Positions 32,020 through 42,882 of a stretch of DNA of 64,000 nt are shown here, piece after piece. The number at the start of each line of letters is the position of its first letter. Positions within the stretch are counted from its first letter, which is position 1. The notes below the pieces were generated by a model. That model saw nothing but the letters and a program-made list of their open reading frames with translations, was not told the DNA's origin and did not search any database. The stretch is taken from NCBI GenBank assembly GCA_011319805.1, contig SJRY01000252.1, positions 434,001 through 498,000 on the forward strand, read 5' to 3'. Source of the DNA: Macrocybe gigantea. Its lineage: Eukaryota; Basidiomycota; Agaricomycetes; Agaricales; Callistosporiaceae. Position numbers and translations under genes: made by a program.

Positions 32020-33807
32020 CGAGGCTTTGTATGGTCACAATCAGCTACGAATACTATCTCTCCTTCTGTGCTTTACACCGAGACTGCTGATCCGCTGCCA
32101 GCTCCTCCACAACATCTCTTGAACGACGCCACCTACAACTCCACCCTGCGACGTCTAGGCGATGCGGTCAAGGTTGACACACCCTTCAACGTTGATCGTT
32201 TCGAACTCCTGCTCGGAGATCACCCGAATCAACTGTTTGTAAAATCTGTAATGCGCGGACTGCGGGAGGGCTTTTGGCCTTTCGATGAAAGCGAGTGGGC
32301 CGCAGAGGAACGAGAATTCTCCGGCAATTACAGAATGGAAAACGAAGATTTGACGGCACTGCGAACCTTCCGGGATCGGGAGGTCAAAGCCCGGAGATGG
32401 TCGAACGCACTAACATCGAGCACCCTCTGGCCCGGAATGAAACTATCACCAATGTTCATCGTTTGGCAAGATGGCAAGCCACGTGTGGTAACGGACCATT
32501 CAGCATCCGGACTCAACACAGGAATACCCCGGGAAGAAGCACATGTGAAATACGATGACATGCGGACATTCGGCCAGGTTTTGCACAACGTGAAGAAAGA
32601 ATACCCGAACCGAGACATCGTGTTGTTCAAGTCCGATGTAGCTGTAGCCTTCTTAAACTTGCCCGCGCATCCGTTGTGGCAATTACGCCAGATCGTGGAG
32701 GTTGATGGCAAACTGCACGTTGTGCGACGACTGGTCTTCGGTAATAGAGCCTCTCCAAAATGCTGGTGCGCTGTTTCGAGTCTATTATGCTGGATTGCGG
32801 TCAAGAAGCTCGGGGTGGAAGGCTTGCATGTCTACATGGACGACTTCTTCGGCTGGGATTTCGTGGAGAACCTCGTCCGTTTCCATGGTGTTGAGCGTCC
32901 ACGGCGGCAGGTCCAGCTGTTGACCTTGTGGGAAAGCATCAACTGCCCTTTCGAGGACAAGAAGCAACTGCATGGCGGCGTTCTTAAGGTAATCGGTTTC
33001 TGGATTGACTTCCGGCAGGGTACGATTGCGCTCGAACCAGGCACTGTCACGTCTTTGGTCGAAAAGATCCAGAGTTTTTTGGAGACAGTGAACAGGACAT
33101 CCTCGTTGCGAGAGTGGCAAAGACTAGCGGGACGTATCAACTGGGCATTGAACGTACTCCCCTGGGGAAGGCCAGCACTCACAGAAATGTACCGGAAAAT
33201 GAGCGGAAAGCAGGTTGGCTCTGCAGGCATTCCGATTAACGCGACAGTACGCTCGGACCTATCCTGGTTGGCGGACCTCATTTCCAAGTGCATTGGAGTT
33301 CACCTCATCAGCACCAGCACATGGAAAGACGCTGATGCGGACATTGTTATATGGACGGATGCGAGCCTCAACAAGGCCTTGGCCTTCGTCTTTGCTAATA
33401 AGGGATTTGTATACGAAATTCAGACGCCACCCCCAGGAAAGAAGGTGGATATATTCTTCCTGGAACTGATTGCGATTTTCTCAGCGATCTTTCACATGGG
33501 ATCACTGAAAATGCCTCCGAGGCGGGTGCTCCTCTTCTCAGACAGCCTCAATTCGGTGTCGGCCTTCAACTCATTATCCGTTTCCAAGGCAATACATAAC
33601 GGCCCACTTTTAGGAGTCGCGGAAATTGTCTTGCGGTCTGGGATGGACATCCGTGTGCGACACATCGAGGGGAAGTCTAACACATGCGCCGATATGCTCT
33701 CATGCTGTCTCTTCCAGGAATACTCCCAGCGCTTCCCCGCAGACCAAATTCATTTCTTTGAACCAGCACGGGAGCTGTTGCTGTGTCGATGGAGGGATTG
33801 CTTCTGA
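32020..33807 (+). CDS. Ngaro element reverse transcriptase / RNase H
   Basis: Open from a stop near 32018; there is no ATG before the conserved part, so expression may need an alternative start, splicing or readthrough from the gag region. RT marks: WQDGKPRVVTDHS, VLFKSDVAVAFLNLPAHP (catalytic Asp), LVFGNRASPKCW, and VYMDDFFGW (YMDD). RNase H marks: IVIWTDASLNKALAFVF, FLELIAIFSAI, LLFSDSLNSV and NTCADMLS. This DIRS-like RT copies the element RNA. Its end overlaps the recombinase start by 19 nt. Confidence 0.88.
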   Translation, partial: RGFVWSQSATNTISPSVLYTETADPLPAPPQHLLNDATYNSTLRRLGDAVKVDTPFNVDRFELLLGDHPNQLFVKSVMRGLREGFWPFDESEWAAEEREFSGNYRMENEDLTALRTFRDREVKARRWSNALTSSTLWPGMKLSPMFIVWQDGKPRVVTDHSASGLNTGIPREEAHVKYDDMRTFGQVLHNVKKEYPNRDIVLFKSDVAVAFLNLPAHPLWQLRQIVEVDGKLHVVRRLVFGNRASPKCWCAVSSLLCWIAVKKLGVEGLHVYMDDFFGWDFVENLVRFHGVERPRRQVQLLTLWESINCPFEDKKQLHGGVLKVIGFWIDFRQGTIALEPGTVTSLVEKIQSFLETVNRTSSLREWQRLAGRINWALNVLPWGRPALTEMYRKMSGKQVGSAGIPINATVRSDLSWLADLISKCIGVHLISTSTWKDADADIVIWTDASLNKALAFVFANKGFVYEIQTPPPGKKVDIFFLELIAIFSAIFHMGSLKMPPRRVLLFSDSLNSVSAFNSLSVSKAIHNGPLLGVAEIVLRSGMDIRVRHIEGKSNTCADMLSCCLFQEYSQRFPADQIHFFEPARELLLCRWRDCF

Positions 33808-34790
33808 AGGCCCTCGGCCCCAGGAATTTTTGCCTGGCTCATGATCCCCTTCGCTTGGACGAACTCGACAATTTGGTGGCCTGCCTGCAATCCAATGCCA
33901 TCGAAGCATCCACTAAGAAAAACTATGCTACAGGAGCTCGTAGCTATATCGCCTTCTGCCTCCGTCACTCCCTTCCTTTACAACCGACCCCTCAGACTCT
34001 CTGCCGCTACATTGCTTACTCATCAAAATTCATCGCATCTGGGCCGAAGTACTTGTCAGGAGCACGCCACTTCTTGCGACAGTTCTTTCCCGACTTCGAC
34101 AATAACAGAGCACATCCCACAGTACAGGCTACAATCCGCGGCATGAGAAAGACTCGGGCAGATGCCGTGAGACGAAAACTTCCCTTCCGCATTCCCCATC
34201 TTCTCCTGTTCGAGGCCCAGGCATTGCGCTCTGAGGTTTACGACGACCTGCTCTTTGCTGCCATTCTGGCATGTGCCTTTTATGCGTGCCATCGGATTGG
34301 CGAACTGATTGTATCAAACGACCTGGAGCTGCGGGACTGGCGTAAAATCGTGAAGCGGGGTTCTATCACATTCAAAAATGGTCAGGCCAGCTATCTTCTG
34401 CCATATCACAAAGGGGATCCTTTGTACCGGGGAAGCCCGATCCTTTTTACAAGGCAAACTCACGCTGACCCAGTCCACCTCCTGCGAAGATACGTTCAGC
34501 GTCGCGACGTGATCCATGGCCCTAGAGCGGCTTTGTTTCTGCGCGAAGACGGCTCTCTACCTCATCGGGCATGGTTCGACGCCAGGCTGTTTGCCGTCTT
34601 GCCTCGGGATTATGGCGGTCATTCAGCTCGCGCTGGAGGAGCAACCTTTTATGCCTCACTGGGATTGCCCTCCGAAATCATACAAGCACTGGGGCGTTGG
34701 TCATCCAGCACATGGCTGATCTACATCAGGGAGAACCCTGCTGTGCGCGCGGAGCAACATTTGGCTCGTGAACGCGCTCTTCCTCTTTAA
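33789..34790 (+). CDS. Ngaro element tyrosine recombinase
   Basis: 333 aa from ATG 33789, inside the end of the RT ORF. N-terminal core-binding region: NYATGARSYIAFCLRHSLPL and AGARHFLRQFF-like. Catalytic domain: ACHRIGELIVSNDLELRDW (first Arg in a C/YR-I-GE context), a Lys strand (GSITFKNGQASYL), GGHSARAGGATFYASLG (H-x-x-R) and LGRWSSSTWLIYIREN (Trp in the second His position, Tyr as nucleophile candidate). It would join a circular DNA form to the target by site-specific crossover, in place of integrase. Confidence 0.88.
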   Translation: MEGLLLKALGPRNFCLAHDPLRLDELDNLVACLQSNAIEASTKKNYATGARSYIAFCLRHSLPLQPTPQTLCRYIAYSSKFIASGPKYLSGARHFLRQFFPDFDNNRAHPTVQATIRGMRKTRADAVRRKLPFRIPHLLLFEAQALRSEVYDDLLFAAILACAFYACHRIGELIVSNDLELRDWRKIVKRGSITFKNGQASYLLPYHKGDPLYRGSPILFTRQTHADPVHLLRRYVQRRDVIHGPRAALFLREDGSLPHRAWFDARLFAVLPRDYGGHSARAGGATFYASLGLPSEIIQALGRWSSSTWLIYIRENPAVRAEQHLARERALPL

Positions 34791-34880
34791 CGTGCTCCCC
34801 CTCCTGGTTGTTCTCTGAGGCTCCTCGCTTACATCACTTTGCACCGCCGCCACCCCCACACACATCATTCATGCCTCAAT

Positions 34881-34993
34881 GGGCCCTCTCGCTTGGTCGC
34901 CTGTCGCCTTTCTCTCCCGCTCAATCATTATTTGGGGAGCATCACGTGGTGCTTCCCGGTTTAGGCCTAAGCTTGAGTGAGCAGCAGAGGTCG
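34881..34993 (+). repeat. Split direct repeat B1
   Basis: 113 bp from GGGCCCTCTCGCT to GCAGCAGAGGTCG, copy of 35521-35633 with one C/T difference. Its last TCG overlaps the first TCG of A2. Confidence 0.88.
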
Positions 34994-35432
34994 AAGTAAA
35001 GGTGAGTAAACGAGCTTTTTCGGAGGCCTCTGAGCCTCGAAAGTCACACATTCTCATCTGGCTATGCCAGAAAAGTCGGCCGCGCTGCACTCGTTCGCCC
35101 CTGGCTGCACCAAAAGCCAGCCGCACCGCACTTCAGTCTTGATTTCGCCTACACGCACCTCGCCACACTCCTTTTCCATGTGCATGCTCTAGATCTCATC
35201 TGTCACCCGCCGACGCGCATCTCGGCGGCCTCGCCACTCTCCTCTTTGCCCGTGTCTGACTTATCAGTCTCCTCTTCACATTGCTCGTATGTCACACTTG
35301 TCATCTCTTCATCGTCGTCTCTATAGGGTGCTATTGATCTAGCAGATGCCCCATAAAGAACGCCCCGACGATTAGGAGCGGACAAGTTTTCCTTCGACTC
35401 CCACCCGTGAACTCAAGCTTCTCTTTTCGCGA
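34991..35432 (+). repeat. Split direct repeat A2
   Basis: 442 bp copy of A1, directly fused to B1 through the shared TCG. Confidence 0.9.
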
Positions 35433-35520
35433 CCCGCCCAACCCTCCCTCAGTCAAGAGACACTTTATTTAGGACTTATTCATTCTGTTGGCTGTAATTA
35501 CACATTTGTAAAGACCGAGC

Positions 35521-35633
35521 GGGCCCTCTCGCTCGGTCGCCTGTCGCCTTTCTCTCCCGCTCAATCATTATTTGGGGAGCATCACGTGGTGCTTCCCGGT
35601 TTAGGCCTAAGCTTGAGTGAGCAGCAGAGGTCG
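35521..35633 (+). repeat. Split direct repeat B2 and right end of the element
   Basis: 113 bp copy of B1. It ends in TCG followed by flanking TAGGGACTCTGG. About 88 bp between A2 and B2 (35433-35520) are unique. Confidence 0.88.
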
Positions 35634-35973
35634 TAGGGACTCTGGCCCGGCTTTGATTTCCACCCCTACCCCCAGGATCTGCTCATACAGAAATTCATCA
35701 CCAAGAGTAGAGCCTCGAGCTAGTCGAATCCATGTATGGATGGTTTGAAGCCGAAGTGCTTCTCATTACAAGCGCTTCGGTTCGTAACTAAATGCGAATC
35801 TTGCACGGCAGATTGCGCTGCCACAGCAAGCGCTCCATTCATTCTGTTCAAGCTCTCTTATTAATCCGCTTCGGGGAATAAACCGGTCGCCAACTCATCA
35901 ACGCTGAGAAGCCAAGTAACATTCCCAGTACAAATACAAGACAAACATAGCCAAGATGAGCTGTACTACTAGT
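35634..35973. other. Intergenic region downstream of the ACR3 gene
   Basis: About 340 bp between the Ngaro right end and the ACR3 stop. No gene seen; it should hold the ACR3 terminator. Confidence 0.5.
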
Positions 35974-37377
35974 CTACTTCTCGTCCCACTTTAATATCCG
36001 ACCCATCAACAAGGCTACCCATGTTAATGCCAACAGCACGGGGACTTCTACGAGCGGCCCGATAGTGGCCGCGAGCGCCTGGTCTGAACTCACGCCGTAC
36101 ACCGCAATAGCGACTGCAATTGCCAGTTCCTATAAGAATCGATGAGAAATATAACCTTCTGATTTTAAGAATCCGTGGAACACTTACGAAATTGTTGCTT
36201 CCTGCCGTGAACGCCTGAACCACTGCCAGCTCGTAACCAAACATGTGCTTCCTTTTCTTGTGCAAATAATACATCATGAAAAACGTCGTCGTCCACATAA
36301 TCACAAAGTAGAGGATCATGGGCACGAAGACGCGGAATACAGGCCCAAGGTTGTGAACGATGTGATGCCCTTGGTAGGCAAACATGACCAGAATTGTGTA
36401 TAGCAGGCCCAGCAATGCCAGCGGCGAAAACACTGGCAGGAACCGCGTCGTGAGGAAGTGCTTGCTAGTCAGGAACCACACGCTGTAACGCGTCACCACG
36501 CCAGCGACCAGAGGTATTCCCAAGTACTGGACCCGGTAAGTCAGTATTCTCGCTCCTATACTCGATCACTTTCACTTACAATCAAGATGGAAATTGCCAC
36601 AGATCCGTACGAAACATGCACATGGGTATTTCCTTGGTTTCCAATGGTGTTGATGAACAGAAGCGCGTATGGTGAATATAATATGATCTGCAGGACCGAG
36701 TTCACGACGACGAGAATGGCGCAGTACTCGCCATCCCCCTTTGCGAGCTGATTCCAGATCATGACCATGGCGATGCATCGCGCTAGGCCGACCATGATCA
36801 CCCCAGTGCGGTATGTGGGCAAGTCGGGCAGCGTCGCCCACGCAAGCCCAAGCATCACGAGCGGCCCAAAGATCCAGTTCAAGATGAGGGAAATACCGAT
36901 GTGCGTCCAGAGCTTTCTAGAGCGGAATAAAATCGGCAATGTTTCGTATTGCACTTTGGTGAGGATAGGCCACATCATGACGATGAGTCCTATTGCAATG
37001 GCTTCGAAGTACGTGTGCTTAGCGTTCGAAAGCAAGCCCGATGGAGCTGATACTTACGTACGGACACGCTGTCGAATTGGACAGTGTCGAATGCATCCCT
37101 GATGCTTGGGCAAAACTCTCCAATTATTACACCAATAATCATAAAAAATATAATGAGCGGTGACAATAGTTTGTCAAGGATGCTCAGTTTGCTGAAGAGC
37201 TCTTTGGACACCGGGGATGAGCGTCAAGGGCTTTAGATCTGAGAAGAGTGACGTACGCTTCGCGATTACCTGCCGCTGTTGACCGTCTGGAGGGGACGAC
37301 TCGGTCGCGGACTTGTCGACTGATACCGACGCCTCTGGGTCAGACATCAGGGAGTGAGAAGTGTTTTTTTCCGACAT
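35974..37377 (-). CDS. ACR3: Arsenite efflux transporter of the ACR3 family
   Basis: Plasma-membrane arsenite (and possibly antimonite) exporter of the bile acid/arsenite/riboflavin transporter superfamily. Five exons (37377-37257, 37201-37058, 37001-36580, 36526-36188, 36129-35974) sum to 1182 nt and give 393 aa. A hydrophilic N-terminus of about 45 residues precedes roughly ten hydrophobic helices, starting at [20 protein letters not shown]. The family signature is clear: [19 protein letters not shown] and [23 protein letters not shown], with the conserved Cys in GLARCIAM, then [20 protein letters not shown]. Intron boundaries are canonical. No arsenate reductase gene lies next to it. Confidence 0.95.
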
Positions 37378-38532
37378 GGATGTAGAGTGAAAGAAGTGAG
37401 TGCCCCTCGTCAGTTCACTCGGCCCTTACATAGAAAGGATGATTTTGATTTTCGCCAAATTCGAAATTCAAATTCAGTGGGCATGACTAACATGACTGGT
37501 CGGTGATCTTGTTTGGCAGTGTTTCCAGTTATTTTGTGACTAACGGCACTGAAGTGAAGACCAGTCATGCGTCCTTTTACTTAACTAGAGAAATAATTCG
37601 ATGGCGGGACTATAGAAGGCTTGTATGCGTTCATGATTCACTTTGTTGATTTACACCAGATACCCAGAATCAATACTTCTGCTTGACAAGCTATGGCTAC
37701 CTGCAATCCGGTCAGAGCGACGAACCAGAAAGAACTTGCAGTTAGTACCAATCGCGGTCATCTCCGCAGTTTCTCTGTGCGCTTCTTCATGTCACGAAAT
37801 CACAAAGCTTACTTGCCTACTGTTGCCATACTGAGCATTCGCCGGGTCCGTATGCACCGTTCAACAGCATTCTGTTTATGAAATATCAGGAAAGGACAGC
37901 CTCCAGTGATCTTCCATTGACCTCTGTCATCAGCATTATAGTCTCTTCATGGGAGTGTTCTGTAGACATCTGGCATCGGTGTTCGGTCTGGGGTGGGGCC
38001 GGACTTCATGGCCACTCCAGTTGGTGCAGTAGCCAATTCCCTCACTTTCTGCAAATTGCCGGGGCACGAGGTCAGTACCTCGTGCCGCCAGGACATTCGC
38101 CCCAGCCGATACGTGCAGTCGATTAGCTAGGTAAGCACATGGATACATTTATCGTTTACTTGGAGATTGACGCTGTCAATTGCGATGCAGAGCTTGATGC
38201 CTATCGGATTGACATAGCCACAAGACGCAGCCACATGCATTGTATCAATCAAAAGCGAGCGCCTAACTGGACGGACTTTGGGCCTTAGGCTGAAATCAGC
38301 CATGCCCCAAATAGTTTCAGACGCTCCCAGCGCCTAATCTGACTCAATTGACGACAGAATGACCCTGGCGATGACAAAGTTTGGACTGTGTCCCTCTAAT
38401 TCCAGCCAGCACCGCCGCTTTCCTTTACATCTTTCTCAAGTGCACCCCACCATTCGCTATATAAGAAGGCTTCTTGGTTGTCCGACGTTCTTCCCCTCCT
38501 TTACGACGTAAACTCCCCACGATAGCAACGAC
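37378..38532. other. Intergenic, divergent promoter region
   Basis: About 1.15 kb between the divergent ACR3 and DUF6699 genes. No supported gene. It carries a TATATAAG box (38458-38465) for the plus-strand gene. Confidence 0.5.
38458..38465 (+). promoter_or_regulatory. TATA box of the DUF6699 gene
   Basis: TATATAAG, 68 bp upstream of ATG 38533. Confidence 0.65.
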
Positions 38533-39239
38533 ATGAATCCTCCTTGGGCAAACAACTGGTATAACCCCTTCAACTATCCTTCCCAGTCTGGCCCCTTCGT
38601 TCCCCCTTCGGCCTATGGCCCACCACCGCCAGGCTGGGATCCCAGATCATACGGACCCGTACAGCCATTCACTTGGAGTAGGTTCCCTGCCTTGTCTTCC
38701 CTTCCACCTCACGGCTGATCATCCGCGCAGGCAACAGTTATCGTTCCTCCAAATACCCTCAACTGAACCCGATCCTCGCTGCGGACACGACAATGCTTAA
38801 ATATGACATCAAGAAGTCGCCACGCAGCGAAATCCTCGCGTCGACGTACATTCACAACCGGAACGAGCTCGCATTCACCACCGGCGCCTCACGCATGCGC
38901 CTGATTTCCAAGAATTTCCCTTGGGCTATCGATATCGAGGCGCATGGGCCGATCACATGCAAAGCTGTGTGGGATGCCCTTCACGACGCGCTTCAGCAGC
39001 CCATCGAAGACTCGGAGTGGGCGCTCATCATAAACGATAAAAAAAAGCGGGAAACAGTCGAGAAGGCGCACAAGAAACGCCTCGAGACAGAGCCCAATTC
39101 GCCTCTGAAACGCATCGACTTTCTTGGTGACACAACAAACTTTAAGGGCCTCGAGAGGGACCAGGAGTTTGAAAAGCTAAGGCTCCTCCCTGGCGATAAG
39201 GCACGCCCTGAAACGTGGGTTGTGAAGCTCGCTGGATGA
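38533..39239 (+). CDS. DUF6699-type protein
   Basis: Two exons (38533-38677, 38731-39239), 53-nt intron, 217 aa. The Pro/Tyr/Gly-rich N-terminus (PPPPGWDPRSYGP) is disordered. The C-terminal half fits the basidiomycete DUF6699 pattern: LNPILAADTTMLKYDI, FPWAIDIEAHGPITCKAVWDALHDALQQPI, the basic KKRRE-like helix, RIDFLGDTTNFKGLERD, and ETWVVKLAG at the end. The function of this family is not known to me. It is common and expanded in mushroom genomes. Confidence 0.82.
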
Positions 39240-40083
39240 TCATAATTTCATATACATACCCTCATAATGGCCGATTTCGTCTTAACTCCATTCTCTTTCG
39301 TATGTAGTGTTGTACTGTATCACCTTACATTACTTATCGCGCGCGGGTCTGTATTCTTCAGTCTTATTTACGTTGTGGTCTTCTCAGAAGGAGATTTTTG
39401 AAACGGATTGATCGTCCAGGCGATTGGTGGGGCACTAGGGATATTTACGCGACTCGTGCCCTCGTGCCCGGAGACCACGGAGCTACGGTCGTCTGTCATG
39501 ATCGATGATTATTCGGCAACTCATGTTGAAGAGGACAGAGGTAGGAATCACCACTTAGAGTAAATGCAATTGGGCTGTATTCCGCATTACCAGTCCAATG
39601 TTAACTGTAGCTTGATGTAGTAGATTTCGCGACACAGGCATAATTTACTGTATATCTCCAAAATGAGCGATCCGAGCCGTCGAGCTACAGAAATTGTTGA
39701 TGATTCACCGTATTATTTGATGTTAGAATCGTAAAACGGCGGTGCAAGAGTGCGCCGAAAAACCGCCGATGAAAATCTCAACAAACGAGTCCATCAGTCC
39801 AAGTTAGACTGTACAACAACTAGTAACCTCGTAATTGGTTGTATTGTCATCGTAGATGACATCACACTGTACCATTCCGATGTAACGTTGAATCGTGTTG
39901 CGAGTCATTGATCTGGCCGCTACATTTCACCAGTACCCACGTGTGCACACCCCCTGAGGTGCTTTAACTTCAACAGCCAATTAGGTGGATTCGCAACAGG
40001 TCAAGGGTGGGGAACGACTTTTTAATTCGAATCGACCAGACAAGAAATGCGCGGCAGAGAAAACGAAGCGGTTCGAAAGACAT
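39240..40083. other. Intergenic, convergent 3' ends
   Basis: About 840 bp between the DUF6699 and polygalacturonase stops. No gene seen on either strand. Confidence 0.5.
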
Positions 40084-42223
40084 CTACTGACTGAAACCAG
40101 TGATGCCATTGAAATTCGTGATAGGACCTGTCAAACAGGATAGAACATAACGTCAGAGCAGGAGAGTGGGTTTTCCTGTAGCCAATTTTACTGACCGGCA
40201 CTGCCACCAGACACCTTGAGATTTGACCAGTTCCAGCTGCCTGTATGTACATGAATCAGAACCTGGAAAGCGAAAGGCACAGAGCAGGATACGGTCATCG
40301 ACTTACCGGTACAAGAACCCACGCCGCAGTTGACGGCGACGCGTTTCGCGCTGCTTGCGACGCTGATGCTCGTTGTGGGCGTGATGAAGTTTACGCCCTG
40401 GCATGACAGGGTAAAAGAGGAGAGTCGTCAACTGGAGCTTCAGTACTGGACATATGCGCTCACAGAAACTTGAACGCCTGAGCCTGGGGTACCCAGCGTA
40501 TCCGGGTAGCTCTGGAATAATCAGATTTAGAAATCTATTGGCAATGGGCTTGATGGCGACAGGTTACCTGGTCGATCAGCACGCCAAACAGCCTACATCC
40601 CGATGCAGTATTTCCCTGCATTTCAGAGGTCAGTGAACACCGTCATGCACAACAGAAACGAGCATCTCACAGAGTATGTGATGTTTGTCACAGTACTTCC
40701 AGTTGCAGTGGCGATGGTCTTGATGCGCAGGGCCTGGTCACTTGGACAATGACGTGGGCCATTGAAGCAAAATGTTTTCACGTTGAAGGATTGACGCTTA
40801 CTTGTTGACAATTGTGTTTCCGGTAATCACGATGCCGTTAACTGTCACTCCCGAGTCGATAGATCCCTGTTCGAAATAGGTCACATTCGACGTAGCAGAA
40901 TATCAGACTATACATACAACAGAGATTCCGTGGCCTCCTGTGCAAGTATTGCCTTTGAAGACAATATTGGACCCTCTGTTGATGGCGAGACAATCGTCCT
41001 GAGAGATTGTCAGTTAAAAGACAAGCGGGGCATATAATAAAGGAAAGCCTTGCTTGGTTGTGAATAGAGCTATTGTCCACAACAGTTGGGGTAAGGCAGG
41101 CGTAGAAGCAAGCAATGAGGCGCTCACCTGTTCTGAATGGTCAGATCAGTCGTGCTCGCATCAAAGCCGTCGGTGTTGTGACCTAGTTGTCGAAAATTAG
41201 GCCAAGTCATAATCCAGAGAATCAGCGACATACCAGCAGCTTTGCCTCCGCTCTTCGAGTTGGGCAGATCGCCTTGCGCTGACTTCGAATGAGATTAAAA
41301 GACTAGGAAAAAGGTGCGAAAGGAACTGACAGTTATCGATGGTAAGACCGGACATGACCAACGGTCCGGGATTGGAGACGGAATATGTTCGAGCCGGAGA
41401 GTTGACAACCTTGACATTCTGTACAAAGTATCAGCTACGAGACCTACTGCAAATGCAGATGAGATTGACGGAGAAAGTCCCAGAAATTCTGATCCTAGGA
41501 GCAGGAGTCAGCCGTACACCTGCAAAAATACGGCACCCCATCGCGTAACAACGCACTTCATCATGGGAGCAGGTTTGACGACGCCGCCGTTCCCGCCAAG
41601 GCCGTCCTACAAAATTTGTGAGCGGGAATGTGAGCGAAGACGTAGCGTATCCACAACTCCGGACGCACCCAGTAGAACGGTCCTCCGCCATCGAATTTGT
41701 GGCCATTCCCGTTGACTTTGAAGCCCATTGTCAGTAAAGACATGTCATCTTGAAAACACACCAAGACAGCTCACAAGTAATGCCAGTCCCACTGATCACA
41801 GAAAGGAATGTCCATCAAAACAACGATGGTCCTGTTCAAAGTCGTTACCTGACCGTGAATAACGGGCCCGCCCAGCTCAAATTCCCAAAGAATATGTCAC
41901 CATCTGGCAACAGGACACATTCAGCGTCTCAAAGTAACGATAATGGAACGCGAGAAAGCTCAACTCATGTTCACAGTAGTCCCCGAAAGCAGGGTCAAAG
42001 TGAGAGCCTGGCCACCAGGGACTGTAAAGCTGTTAATGTTCACCGTCGTGCACTGGACTGCCGCAGCGACGTCTGCATGGCAGCAAGCGTATGGATCAGT
42101 ACGTATGAATAAGGCGATAGCTGTCTACGCACCAGCAAGCGAAGATACCGTCCCAGTGCAATCACTTCTTGCATGCACGCCTCCAACGCCCAACAGCGCC
42201 AAGACCCAAACAGAAGCCAGCAT
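40084..42223 (-). CDS. Secreted endo-polygalacturonase, glycoside hydrolase family 28
   Basis: Hydrolyses alpha-1,4 bonds of homogalacturonan in plant cell-wall pectin. The signal peptide [18 protein letters not shown] is cut near residue 18. About fifteen small exons were stitched by hand with consistent phases. Catalytic motifs all appear in order: [28 protein letters not shown] and LRIKT, the NTD/DD/GHG/RIK set of GH28. Other family marks are [22 protein letters not shown] and [11 protein letters not shown], and the end is [10 protein letters not shown]. The intron at 40999-41053 uses a GC donor (GCAAGG). A TATA box is at 42288-42296. Intron density is high for a CAZyme gene. Confidence 0.93.
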
Positions 42224-42287
42224 CGTTGCTTCAAGTTTTCAGTATTGCTAGAAATTGAATCCGAGTTACACATCCCAGTCCAGGCGT

Positions 42288-42296
42288 CCTTTTATA
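42288..42296 (-). promoter_or_regulatory. TATA box of the polygalacturonase gene
   Basis: Minus-strand TATAAAAGG, about 65 bp upstream of the ATG at 42223. Confidence 0.65.
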
Positions 42297-42882
42297 TCCA
42301 CAACCACGGAGCCAATCTATGAACGACCATGGAAAGTCAAACGATTTTTGGACGCAGCCAGAAAGTTCCACAACGGCGGCCCGGTAGGTATGAAGTCATG
42401 CGAAAAGAAGCCGCGAGGGTAGAAGAGCCACAATTCTCCGAAGCGAATCATTTGCTAGCACAAGAGTTGTTACCGTGAGTTTCTGACGAGAGATACGGTA
42501 TCGCAGAACAATGTCGTTGTTCTCACTTCCCAGAAATGTGATCAGAACAGATCAGCAAGCTCTTTGTATACAGAGCAGGCTCATAGCGAACTGCAGAGGT
42601 GGTCTTGGCGTTGTTACGGCGAAGTTGGGACTACGGCTCTATTTTCAGCACGCAGAGCGCTCACGGACTCGAGGAGCTAAAAATAAACCGGTACACTGAT
42701 TCCGCCTTTCCCGGCCTCAGCCGCTGCGCAACAAACTCGGAGAATGCAAGTCATGGTCAGTCGACGTGTGGACATTTAATATACAGTAACATCTAAAAAA
42801 ATCGCAGAGAACAACAGGCATGTCTAAAAACAAATCTACTTGTCTTTTGTGCTGACCAGCAGCTTGCTCTAACAAGTAAAGT

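Larger units (their letters stand above)
30217..35633 (+). mobile_element. Ngaro/DIRS-type tyrosine-recombinase retrotransposon
   Basis: 5.4 kb with the split-direct-repeat layout A1 - ORFs - B1 - A2 - B2 and three plus-strand ORFs: gag-like, RT/RNase H and tyrosine recombinase. There is no LTR pair and no integrase. A copies (442 bp) differ by about five transitions and B copies (113 bp) by one, so the insertion is young and the long ORFs are intact. The trinucleotide TCG stands at the A1 left end, the B1/A2 junction and the B2 right end, as expected for recombinase crossover of a circular intermediate into a TCG target. Confidence 0.9.
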
